Made by a program: the position numbers and the translations under genes
The notes under the pieces: generated by a model
What the model saw: only the letters and a program-made list of their open reading frames with translations
Databases searched by the model: none
What the model was told of the DNA's origin: nothing
From: Comamonadaceae bacterium
GTDB lineage: Bacteria; Pseudomonadota; Gammaproteobacteria; Burkholderiales; Burkholderiaceae_C
NCBI GenBank assembly: GCA_947478935.1
Contig: CANJXV010000126.1
Location: 1-7,279, forward strand
Length of the DNA stretch: 7,279 bases
Reading direction: 5' to 3'
Part shown: positions 1-6,467 of the stretch, in pieces
How the letters are laid out: every line of letters starts with the position of its first letter
How positions within the stretch are numbered: the stretch's first letter is position 1

Positions 1-786
1 AGTGCCCGCAGGCACGGGCGCGTGGAAGAACCAGGTATTGCCCAAGTCCACCCGGCCAAAAAATTTCCAATACCCTTGCAGGCCTGGCTGCAGCACGCTG
101 TAAAAAGACTTGCCGGGGTAGCGCTCCAATAGTGTATGCAGCGCTTGCGAGCGAAACACCAGCAACACCATCAGACGGTCGTGGTCGCTCAGGGTTTGGG
201 TGATGCCCGCTTGCGCGCGTACCTTGGAGCGGCTACCGTCACAGCCCACGGCGTACGCGGCTTTGACGCTATGGCGGCCACCGCCATAGCGCTCGGCAAT
301 ATCGATGCTGACGCCGTGGGCATCTTGCGCCACCGTCTGCGCGTCCCAGCCGAAAAAAGTTTGTACTGTGGGTAGTTGGGCCACACGCTGGCGCAGCACG
401 GCCTCGGTCGCGTACTGCGGCAACCGCTCGTTGGCACAGTAGTAAAACGGTTTGACCAATTCGCGTTGCAACCAATCGTAGGCATAAGGGCTGAGCAAAT
501 GACCATACGTGGTCAGGCCGCCGATGCCGTATTCGGGGGGGATAGTGCGGGCTGCTCGCAGCGCCTGCTCTGCGCCCCAAAAGTGGAAATGCTCTAGCGT
601 GCGTTGCGTCAGGTTTTGCCCTTTGGGTATGGGCTGGGGCTGGGGGTAGCGCTCTACCAAAACACAGTGCACGCCGCGCTGGCCCAGTTCAATCGCCAGC
701 CCGAGGCCCACTGGCCCGCCCCCGACGATGACGACCCCGGCGTCCAAGACCGCGCTATCCGTAGGTGGTGTTTGAGTTGCCGTCAT
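1..786 (-). CDS. FAD-dependent aromatic monooxygenase (class A flavoprotein hydroxylase), C-terminus cut by window edge
   Basis: The first 262 residues are present; the gene continues past the left edge with no stop in the window. Seen: a Rossmann dinucleotide-binding motif VIVGGGPVGLGLA at about residues 19-31, an acidic residue at the end of the second strand (E45 in VLVER) that normally binds the FAD ribose, and the second FAD motif GCDGSRSKVR at 181-190. This order defines the PF01494 family (phenol, PCP and 3-hydroxyphenylpropionate hydroxylases), which use NAD(P)H and O2 to hydroxylate aromatic rings in the cytoplasm. The substrate cannot be read from this part. The ATG at 784-786 is the only plausible start: the preceding in-frame codons back to the upstream stop contain no start codon, although the Shine-Dalgarno is poor (AGG about 16 bases upstream). 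It is the last visible gene of the minus-strand operon with the MetE-like and dienelactone hydrolase genes. Confidence 0.9.
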   Translation of the reverse strand, partial: MTATQTPPTDSAVLDAGVVIVGGGPVGLGLAIELGQRGVHCVLVERYPQPQPIPKGQNLTQRTLEHFHFWGAEQALRAARTIPPEYGIGGLTTYGHLLSPYAYDWLQRELVKPFYYCANERLPQYATEAVLRQRVAQLPTVQTFFGWDAQTVAQDAHGVSIDIAERYGGGRHSVKAAYAVGCDGSRSKVRAQAGITQTLSDHDRLMVLLVFRSQALHTLLERYPGKSFYSVLQPGLQGYWKFFGRVDLGNTWFFHAPVPAGT

Positions 787-813
787 GCGGTATGCGTCAT
801 AGCCTGTGACGAC

Positions 814-1932
814 TCAGTCGCCACCCCAGACTTCCTGTGCGGTTTCAATCACCAAGCGCAGTTTGCTGCGCTGCGCCTCTACGGCAATGTCATTGCCATG
901 CACCGTGCTGGAAAAACCGCATTGCGGCGACAGGGCCAGTTGGTCCAGAGGTGCATAGCGTGCGGCCTCGTCAATGCGGCGCTTGAGTGCATCCTTAGAT
1001 TCCAAAGTGCCGAACTTGGTGGTGACCAGGCCCAGCACTACCGTCTTGCCTTTGGGTAAATAACGCAGGGGCTTAAAGTCGCCGCTGCGCTCGTTGTCGT
1101 ATTCCATGAAATAGGCGTCCAGGTCCATCTCCTGAAGTAGCGCCTCTGCTACGGGTTCGTAATTGCCCGAGGCCGCATGCGTGCTTTTAAAGTTACCCCG
1201 GCACAGGTGCATAGCCAGCAGCATGCCGGGGGGTTTTTGCGCCACGACTCGATTGATGAATGTGGCATAGCGGTGCGGCAATTCATTGGGATCATCGCCG
1301 CGTGCACGCGCCGCTTCGCGCATTTTTTCGTCGCACAAATAGGCCAGATTGGTATCGTCCATTTGCACATAGTTGCAACCGGCAGCCGACAGGGCGCGCA
1401 ACTCATCACCATAGGCCTTGGCTACGTCTTCGTAAAACACCGGGTCTAGCTCTGGGTAGTGCTCCCGGCTTATGCCAGCACGCCCGCCGCGAAAGTGCAA
1501 CATGGTGGGCGAGGGGATAGCCACCTTGGGCCGGTGGCCAGCGTTGACCTGGCTTTTTAGATACTGAAAATCGGCCAGCTGAATCGGCTTGACATGGCGC
1601 ACCTTGTCTATCACGCGCATGGTGGGTGGCGCCAGTTCTTCGCTGCCATCGGCTTTAATGATGGTGACTGGGATATCGGTCTTCACGCCACCGAGTTGGT
1701 CCAGAAAATCGATATGGAAATAGGTGCGGCGAAACTCTCCGTCGGTAATGCTCTTGAGCCCTACGTCTTCCTGAAACCGCACAATTTCTGCAATCGCCTT
1801 ATCTTCCACCACGCGCAATTGCGCAGCATTGATTTCGCCGCGTGCCTTACGCTCACGCGCCTCTAGTAGGTACGCCGGTCGTAGAAAACTACCTACATGG
1901 TCGTAGCGGGCGGGGAGTTGAAGCTGGCGCAT
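814..1932 (-). CDS. MetE C-terminal-domain-like (cobalamin-independent methionine synthase type) zinc methyl/alkyltransferase
   Basis: Predicted protein of 372 residues, matching only the catalytic C-terminal barrel of MetE (full MetE is about 750 residues). The zinc site is complete: H242 and C244 in MHLCRGN, E277 in FMEYDNE, and C338 in SPQCGFSS. The spacings H-x-C and E to C of 61 residues equal those of E. coli MetE (H641, C643, E665, C726). The N-terminal GSFLRP near residue 14 and QMDDTNLAYL at 190-199 are also family-like. Such stand-alone cores (YxjG/YxjH type) are annotated as methionine synthases, but the same fold also includes epoxyalkane:coenzyme M transferase, so the acceptor and donor are open. 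I chose the ATG at 1930-1932 because AAGGA (1939-1943) lies 6 bases before it; a TTG at 1987-1989 would add 19 residues but has no clear ribosome site. The gene lies 84 bases after the dienelactone hydrolase and 27 before the monooxygenase. The 84-base gap carries a small palindrome (GGTTG-C-CAACC at 1981-1991) and no obvious terminator. Confidence 0.87.
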   Translation of the reverse strand: MRQLQLPARYDHVGSFLRPAYLLEARERKARGEINAAQLRVVEDKAIAEIVRFQEDVGLKSITDGEFRRTYFHIDFLDQLGGVKTDIPVTIIKADGSEELAPPTMRVIDKVRHVKPIQLADFQYLKSQVNAGHRPKVAIPSPTMLHFRGGRAGISREHYPELDPVFYEDVAKAYGDELRALSAAGCNYVQMDDTNLAYLCDEKMREAARARGDDPNELPHRYATFINRVVAQKPPGMLLAMHLCRGNFKSTHAASGNYEPVAEALLQEMDLDAYFMEYDNERSGDFKPLRYLPKGKTVVLGLVTTKFGTLESKDALKRRIDEAARYAPLDQLALSPQCGFSSTVHGNDIAVEAQRSKLRLVIETAQEVWGGD

Positions 1933-1938
1933 AGCTTT

Positions 1939-1943
1939 TCCTT
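1939..1943 (-). promoter_or_regulatory. Ribosome binding site deciding the MetE-like start
   Basis: The minus strand reads AAGGAAAAGCT immediately before the ATG at 1932. The AGGA core lies 6 bases from the start. This favours the ATG over the in-frame TTG at 1989. Confidence 0.75.
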
Positions 1944-2016
1944 GTAATTTAGCTTGTCGCTTCGCGAACAGTGTTTTGATGGTTGCCAACCGGCCAAGCC
2001 CATCGTGAAGGGCGAG

Positions 2017-2709
2017 TTAACCCAATGTGCGGCCAAAGAAATGCAGCGTCCGATCCCAAGCCTGCTGCGCCCAGACCGGGTCGTATTGCGTGGCGGGGAT
2101 ACGCGCGGGGCCGACGGCAGTTTCATTGGCAAACGCGTGGTGGGCCAGGTAGCGGTGAAATTCAAAATCCACTTTAGCGGCGCTTAATTTTTCTTCCAAC
2201 GCGTCGATGGTGTCGATTTTGAAAAATTGATCTTGTGTGGCCCAGTGGCCCATGAGGGGCGCGTGGATTTTGCTGGCGTCGATGTAGTCCAGCGGCGGGC
2301 AGCCGTACCACACCACGCCGGCATCTATCTCGGGCGCTTGGGTCAGCGATAGCAAGCTCAGCGCGCCGCCCATGCAAAAGCCGGTGATGCCGACTTTGGA
2401 ACTCCGACTTTTCAGGAATTGCACCGCGCCGCGTATGTCTTGGGAGGCCGCGTCGCCAAAGTCCAGCGCGTCCATCAGGTGGTGCGCTTCCTCCGATTCC
2501 ACGGCGGACTTGCCCCGGTACAAGTCCGGCACCAGTGCTTGAAAACCAGCGATAGCCAGGCGGTCTGCCACGCCGCGAATCTGGTCATTGAGCCCCCACC
2601 ATTCCTGGATGACGACGATCGCAGGCCCTTGCGGCTTACCCGAAGGTTCGGCCAGGTAGCCTTGCAAGCCCTTGCCGTCGGGGCGCTGGAAGTTGACGAT
2701 TTTGCCCAT
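2017..2709 (-). CDS. Dienelactone hydrolase family protein, cytoplasmic
   Basis: A 230-residue alpha/beta hydrolase with no signal peptide, close in size to classical dienelactone hydrolase. The catalytic set is intact: E36 in QEWWGL, nucleophile C112 in the elbow GFCMGG, D160 in ATQDQFF and H191 in AHHAFAN. The spacings C to D (48) and D to H (31), and the position of E36, equal those of Pseudomonas ClcD (E36, C123, D171, H202). Classical members open the lactone ring of dienelactone to maleylacetate in the chlorocatechol branch of the modified ortho-cleavage pathway; many relatives act on other esters or lactones, so the substrate is not certain. It is the first gene of the minus-strand cluster, followed by the MetE-like and monooxygenase genes. 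The ATG at 2707-2709 is preceded by AAGGAGAG with 6 bases between AGGAG and the start, a strong ribosome site. Confidence 0.92.
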   Translation of the reverse strand: MGKIVNFQRPDGKGLQGYLAEPSGKPQGPAIVVIQEWWGLNDQIRGVADRLAIAGFQALVPDLYRGKSAVESEEAHHLMDALDFGDAASQDIRGAVQFLKSRSSKVGITGFCMGGALSLLSLTQAPEIDAGVVWYGCPPLDYIDASKIHAPLMGHWATQDQFFKIDTIDALEEKLSAAKVDFEFHRYLAHHAFANETAVGPARIPATQYDPVWAQQAWDRTLHFFGRTLG

Positions 2710-2713
2710 AGCA

Positions 2714-2721
2714 CTCTCCTT
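2714..2721 (-). promoter_or_regulatory. Strong Shine-Dalgarno of the cytoplasmic dienelactone hydrolase
   Basis: The minus strand reads AAGGAGAG here, leaving a 6-base spacer (AGGAG to ATG) to the start at 2709. It is the best ribosome binding site in the window and fixes the first gene of the left operon. Confidence 0.8.
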
Positions 2722-2746
2722 ATGAATTAGAGCATCTTAGCGCCCC

Positions 2747-2761
2747 AAACCCGCAGGGTTT
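2747..2761. repeat. Perfect inverted repeat AAACCC-GCA-GGGTTT
   Basis: Six-base arms with a 3-base centre. It lies 38 bases upstream of the start at 2709, so it could be an operator or a leader hairpin for the left operon. Part of it (CCGCAGG) also pairs with CCTGCGG at 2777-2783. The T tract after it on the plus strand is short, and it precedes the genes on both sides, so a terminator is unlikely. Confidence 0.5.
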
Positions 2762-2807
2762 TCTGTCCAACGGGAGCCTGCGGTCATCGGCGTCCTGTAT
2801 ATTGAAC

Positions 2808-2822
2808 GGGCCCCAGAGGCCC
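2808..2822. repeat. Inverted repeat GGGCC-CCAGA-GGCCC
   Basis: Five-base GC-only arms around a 5-base centre. It sits just downstream of the possible -10 at 2798-2803, so it would fall in the 5' leader of the exported hydrolase mRNA or act as an operator close to the start of transcription. Confidence 0.4.
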
Positions 2823-2825
2823 AGC

Positions 2826-2842
2826 CTGCACAGCAAGTGCAG
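2826..2842. repeat. Perfect inverted repeat CTGCAC-AGCAA-GTGCAG
   Basis: Six-base arms with a 5-base centre, 17 bases in all, beginning 4 bases after the previous inverted repeat and ending 30 bases before the ATG at 2873. The dyad form TGCAC-N5-GTGCA is typical of dimeric transcription factor sites; a tandem leader hairpin is the alternative. Confidence 0.5.
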
Positions 2843-2872
2843 AACACCGATTGAAACTTTGGAAAAACAACG

Positions 2873-3763
2873 ATGCAGCGCAAATCCGCCCAAGACTTTG
2901 ACCAAGAACTTTTAATTTTGTTTGATGCCTATGTCCACGGCACCATCGACCGACGCGGCTTTTTGCAAGCGGCACAAAAATTTGCGGTAGGTGGCGCCAC
3001 GGCGGCGGGACTGTTGGCTGCCCTGAGCCCGGACTTCGCTTTGGGCCAAGTCATTGCCAAAGACGATGCACGCATCCGCAGCGAATGGCTGCAATATGCT
3101 TCGCCCAATGGGTCCGGCACGATGCGCGGATATCTGGTGCGGCCTGCCAGCGCCTCCGGTAAATTGCCCGCGGTGCTGGTCGCCCATGAAAACCGCGGCC
3201 TCAACCCGCATATCGAAGACATCGCCCGCCGCCTGGCGTTGGCCGGCTACATGGCCTTTGCGCCCGATGCGCTCACCCCCTTGGGCGGCTACCCCGGCGA
3301 CGAGGACAAAGCGCGCCAGCTGTTTGGGCAGTTAGACCAGGCCAAGACCTTGGAAGATTTTGTCGCCGCTGCCGGTGTTCTAGCTAGCCGCAGCGATGGC
3401 ACCGGCGCCATGGGCGCAGTGGGCTTTTGCTGGGGCGGTGGCATGGCGCACCGCTTGGCGACCCGCCTGCCACAGCTGGCGGCATCCGTGCCTTTTTATG
3501 GCGACGTGCCTGCGGCTAGCGAGGCTGTCAAAGTCAAGGCACCGCTACTGCTGCATTTCGCCGGAACCGACGACCGGATTAACAAAGCCTGGCCGCCGTA
3601 TGAAGAAGCCTTAAAGGCCGCAGGCGTGCGCATGGAGGTACACACCTACCCGGGCACGCAACATGGCTTTAACAACGACACCACGCCGCGCTTTGACAGC
3701 GCTGCTGCCGCCCAGGCCTGGGAGCGCACGCTGGCGTTTTTTGCCAAGACCTTGCGCGCCTGA
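2873..3763 (+). CDS. YghX-like dienelactone hydrolase family protein with Tat signal
   Basis: A 296-residue protein. Residues 1-60 form a signal region: an unusually long polar N-part, a twin-arginine motif DRRGFLQ (R27-R28), then a hydrophobic stretch FAVGGATAAGLLAAL at 37-51. The mature part is an alpha/beta hydrolase with E106 in HENRGLNP, nucleophile C186 in GFCWGGG, D234 in GTDDRIN and H264 in QHGFNND. The order and the C to D spacing of 48 match dienelactone hydrolase; D to H is 30. From memory it closely resembles E. coli YghX in the N-terminal segment, HENRGLNP and the HGFNND end. Probable location is the periplasm, with an unknown ester or lactone substrate. The start ATG has only a modest ribosome site (GGA, 9 bases upstream). 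It is divergent from the cytoplasmic paralogue and converges on the molybdopterin subunit gene with 9 bases between the two stops. Confidence 0.9.
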   Translation: MQRKSAQDFDQELLILFDAYVHGTIDRRGFLQAAQKFAVGGATAAGLLAALSPDFALGQVIAKDDARIRSEWLQYASPNGSGTMRGYLVRPASASGKLPAVLVAHENRGLNPHIEDIARRLALAGYMAFAPDALTPLGGYPGDEDKARQLFGQLDQAKTLEDFVAAAGVLASRSDGTGAMGAVGFCWGGGMAHRLATRLPQLAASVPFYGDVPAASEAVKVKAPLLLHFAGTDDRINKAWPPYEEALKAAGVRMEVHTYPGTQHGFNNDTTPRFDSAAAAQAWERTLAFFAKTLRA

Positions 3764-3772
3764 TAACAGAGC

Positions 3773-6016
3773 CTAGGCCAGCGAAAATCCCTCGTGGCTA
3801 AATGGCGTGCGGCGCAATCGCACGCCCGTGGCGGCGGCAATCGCGTTGGCAATGGCTGGAGTAATGGGCGCATAGGGCGGCTCGCCAAAACCGCCCCAGA
3901 CTTCACCGCCCGTGGGCACCAGCACCGATTGAATAAGCGGTGTTTGGCGCAATTGGGCCAAGGGGTAATCGGGCAAATTGCTTTGTGTCACCCGTCCTTC
4001 CTGGATGTTGATCTCGTTCATAAAAATGCTGGACACGGCATAGACCACATTGCCTTCAATTTGTGCCCGTGCTGAATCCACGTTGGCCACATGGCCGCTG
4101 TCTACGGCGATGGTGATGCGGTGCAGTGTGACGGCTTTTTGCTTGGACACCGATAACTCCACCACGCAGGCGGCAAAGCTGCCATAGGCATCTTGCACGG
4201 CCAGTCCTTGAAAACGCCCAGGGGCCAATTTCGCCCCCCAATTGGCTTCGCGGGCCGCGGCCACTAACACTTTATGGTCGCGCCCGCCGGCAGGCAGCAG
4301 GTCCAAGCGGCCCTTTAACGCGTCCTTGCCCGCTGCATGCAGCACTTCATCCAAAAAGCTTTCGCGCGCAAACGGGTTTTGCGAATGGAACACCGAGCGC
4401 CAGAATCCCACCGGCACATTGATCTGGCAAATGCCGTGGCGCACATCCAAGTTGTCCACTTGGTAAGGCATATCGTGAAAGGATTCGGCCGCTTGGTGGT
4501 CCTGCCCGTTTTTCAGCGATGCGGGGCGGATTTTTTCCATGATCGATTGCGAGGCCATGCGGGCCTGCCAGCCCAGCACGCGCCCATCTTTGGCCACCAC
4601 AGCACGCTGGCGGTACAGGGCTGCAGGCCGGTAAAAGTCGTGCTGCATATCCTCTTCGCGCGACCAGAGCAATTGCACTGGTGTGCCGCCTAGCTCGCGG
4701 GCTATCAGCACCGACTGGCGCACATAGTCCTGCGATGCGCCGCGCCGCCCATAGCCGCCGCCCAGGTAGGGGCGGTGCACGGTCACGTTTTCCACCGGCA
4801 CGCCCAGGGTTTTGGCGGCTTCATTGAGGGTGGCTTCAGCGCTTTGGGTAGGCGCCCAGACTTCGGCCTTATCGCCTTTCACCCAGGCAGTGCAATTTTG
4901 CGGCTCCAGGGTGAAGTGATTGAGGTAGGGCGTGAAATACTCCGCCTCTACCGTTTTGTACTCGCCCGCTTGCGCGCTTATGGCAGCAGCCCAGGTGGCT
5001 TCAAAATCGCCTTCGCTGCGCAGGCTGCGCGCTGCCAGCACACCGGTTTGCAGGGTTTGTGTAATGGCCTGGTCGTCCAGCTTTTCGTTGCCTCGGTAGT
5101 CCCACACCACTTTGACGGCTTTAAGCGCTTGCTGCGCCCGCCACCAGTTGTCGGCCACCACCGCCACAAAGTCCGGCCCGGTCACTACTTTTTTGATGCC
5201 GCGCCGCGACAATATCGCCGCGCTGTCCACCGATTTGGGCACGCCACCAAACACCGGGCACTGGGCTATGGCGGCATACAGCATGCCCGGCACGCGCACA
5301 TCAATGCCGTAGATGGCGCTGCCGTCGCACTTGGCTGGAATGTCAAAACGCTTGAGCGGCTTGCCGATCAGCGTCCATTGCTCCGGGCTTTTGAGTGTTA
5401 TGTCGCTGGGTGCTTTCTGTTGCGCGGCGGATGCGGCCAGTTCGCCATAGCTGGCGCTGCGCTTACTGGCCGCGTGGCTGACTTTTCCTTGCTTGGCGAC
5501 AAGCTCGCCCACTGGCACGCCCCAGCGCTGCGCGGCGGCGAGCTTGAGCATTTCGCGCGCCGTGGCGCCGGCTTTGCGCATCACCAATTGCGAGTCCCGC
5601 GTGCCCCGGCTGCCACCGGTACCAAAAGTGATATAGACCTTGTTACGCGCGATGTGTTCGTTGACCGAGGCAAATTCCATGCGCACATCGTCCCAGCGGC
5701 ATTCCAGCTCTTCGGCCAGCATCATGGGCAGGCTGGTGCTGGTGCCCTGGCCCATCTCGGAGCGCGATACCTGGCAGAACACGCGGTTGTCAGGGCTGAT
5801 GCGTATCCACGCGTTAATGTCGGCCGCGCCCGCTTGCGGCCCGTCGGTAGCTAGTTTGTCGGCCACGGCAGGGGGCAGGTAAAAGCCCAAACTGAGGCCA
5901 CCGGTCCAGGCGGCTACCGTGCCCGCGCTGGTCTGCTTTAAAAAGCCCCTGCGCGATGGCTTGGCCAGCTCGCTCTGAATAGGGTTGGCTTGGGCGGATG
6001 TGGTGTGTAGCTTCAT
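3773..6016 (-). CDS. Molybdopterin-binding large subunit of an IorB-type (isoquinoline 1-oxidoreductase/aldehyde oxidase) hydroxylase, Tat-exported
   Basis: A 747-residue protein of the xanthine oxidase superfamily in the IorB-like form. Seen: a Tat signal SRRGFLKQTSAG at 21-32 followed by a hydrophobic stretch to about 52; SRSEMGQGTSTSLPMM at 84-99; the alpha/beta-hammerhead-like part from about 220; FTLEPQNCTAWV at 368-379; GGGYGRRG at 419-426 and WSREEDM at 451-457 for the molybdopterin cofactor; and GGFGEPPYAP at 708-717, where E712 matches the catalytic glutamate of the family. Members hydroxylate N-heterocycles or oxidise aldehydes with water as oxygen source; the substrate here is unknown. 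The ATG at 6014-6016 follows GGGGGA by 5 bases and lies 13 bases after the [2Fe-2S] subunit stop. A longer ATG start at 6121 would overlap that gene and bury the Tat signal. No cytochrome c electron acceptor is adjacent. Confidence 0.92.
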   Translation of the reverse strand: MKLHTTSAQANPIQSELAKPSRRGFLKQTSAGTVAAWTGGLSLGFYLPPAVADKLATDGPQAGAADINAWIRISPDNRVFCQVSRSEMGQGTSTSLPMMLAEELECRWDDVRMEFASVNEHIARNKVYITFGTGGSRGTRDSQLVMRKAGATAREMLKLAAAQRWGVPVGELVAKQGKVSHAASKRSASYGELAASAAQQKAPSDITLKSPEQWTLIGKPLKRFDIPAKCDGSAIYGIDVRVPGMLYAAIAQCPVFGGVPKSVDSAAILSRRGIKKVVTGPDFVAVVADNWWRAQQALKAVKVVWDYRGNEKLDDQAITQTLQTGVLAARSLRSEGDFEATWAAAISAQAGEYKTVEAEYFTPYLNHFTLEPQNCTAWVKGDKAEVWAPTQSAEATLNEAAKTLGVPVENVTVHRPYLGGGYGRRGASQDYVRQSVLIARELGGTPVQLLWSREEDMQHDFYRPAALYRQRAVVAKDGRVLGWQARMASQSIMEKIRPASLKNGQDHQAAESFHDMPYQVDNLDVRHGICQINVPVGFWRSVFHSQNPFARESFLDEVLHAAGKDALKGRLDLLPAGGRDHKVLVAAAREANWGAKLAPGRFQGLAVQDAYGSFAACVVELSVSKQKAVTLHRITIAVDSGHVANVDSARAQIEGNVVYAVSSIFMNEINIQEGRVTQSNLPDYPLAQLRQTPLIQSVLVPTGGEVWGGFGEPPYAPITPAIANAIAAATGVRLRRTPFSHEGFSLA

Positions 6017-6029
6017 GGTGATCCCCCGT

Positions 6030-6467
6030 TCAGAGATTGGATGCGGCTTTGATGGCCGTCTTGATGCGCGGATAGGTGCCGCAGCGGCATAAATTGGTAA
6101 TCGCCGCGTCGATGTCCGCATCGGTGGGGTGGGGCTTGCGCGCCAGCAAGGCGGTAGCGGCCATCAGCATGCCGGACTGGCAGTAGCCGCATTGCGGCAC
6201 CTGCTTTTCGATCCAGGCCTTTTGCAGCGCGGACTTGCCCCCCAGGCCCTCGATGGTAGTGACTTTGCGTCCGCTGGCAACGGCTACCGGAATGCTGCAT
6301 GAGCGCACCGGCTCGCCATCGAGCAACACGGTGCAAGCACCGCACTGCGCCACGCCGCATCCGAATTTGGTACCGGTCAGACCCGCTTCATTGCGAATCG
6401 CCCAGAGCAAGGGCATGTCGGTTTCTACGTCCAAGTCCACCGATTTGCCGTTGAGTTTGAATTGCAT
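6030..6467 (-). CDS. [2Fe-2S] small subunit of the molybdenum hydroxylase (IorA-like)
   Basis: A 145-residue, complete two-cluster iron-sulphur protein. The plant-ferredoxin-type cluster is held by C37, C42, C45 and C57 (GCGVAQCGACTV and RSCS). The second cluster is held by C93, C96, C127 and C129 (PQCGYCQSGM and NLCRCGTYPRI). This layout and length are those of IorA, CoxS and related small subunits, which pass electrons from the molybdenum centre to an acceptor. It has no signal peptide of its own, so it would be exported by riding with the Tat-tagged large subunit, as known for this class. The ATG at 6465-6467 has a GGCAGG ribosome site 6 bases upstream, which an adjacent CCTCC can pair with. 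It lies 13 bases before the large subunit, clearly as a two-gene unit, and 81 bases after the transporter gene. Confidence 0.94.
   Translation of the reverse strand: MQFKLNGKSVDLDVETDMPLLWAIRNEAGLTGTKFGCGVAQCGACTVLLDGEPVRSCSIPVAVASGRKVTTIEGLGGKSALQKAWIEKQVPQCGYCQSGMLMAATALLARKPHPTDADIDAAITNLCRCGTYPRIKTAIKAASNL

Larger units (their letters stand above)
2710..2872. promoter_or_regulatory. Divergent promoter/operator region between the two dienelactone hydrolase genes
   Basis: These 163 bases separate the start codons of two divergent hydrolase genes, so promoters for both directions should lie here. The sequence has TATATT at 2798-2803 as a possible -10 for the plus-strand gene, but no good -35 at the usual distance. 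On the minus strand TAAGAT (2733-2738 region) follows TTGGAC but with about 25 bases between them, too long for a standard sigma-70 promoter. Three perfect inverted repeats (listed separately) and a longer-range pair CCGCAGG (2751-2757) / CCTGCGG (2777-2783) suggest binding by one or more regulators. No regulator gene is in the window. Confidence 0.55.

Noticed and set aside
604..1059. Plus-strand open frame of 151 codons across the monooxygenase/MetE-like junction
   Set aside because: It overlaps two well-supported genes on the other strand and shows no domain or good ribosome site.
2747..2766. AAACCC-GCA-GGGTTTTCT as an intrinsic terminator on the plus strand
   Set aside because: It sits upstream of the plus-strand gene with no gene ending there, and the T tract is only four bases; an operator or leader hairpin fits better.
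3771..3778. Palindrome GCCTAGGC at the convergent stops
   Set aside because: Eight bases without a loop or T run cannot act as a terminator hairpin and are expected by chance.
4775..5854. Long plus-strand open frame of 359 codons opposite the molybdopterin subunit
   Set aside because: It is fully antisense to a gene with clear family motifs, its translation is rich in His, Arg, Ala and Gly with no recognisable motif, and such frames are common opposite GC-rich genes.
6017..6121. Longer start for the molybdopterin subunit at 6121
   Set aside because: It would overlap the [2Fe-2S] subunit by about 90 bases and place 35 arginine-rich residues before the Tat signal; the ATG at 6016 has a good ribosome site.
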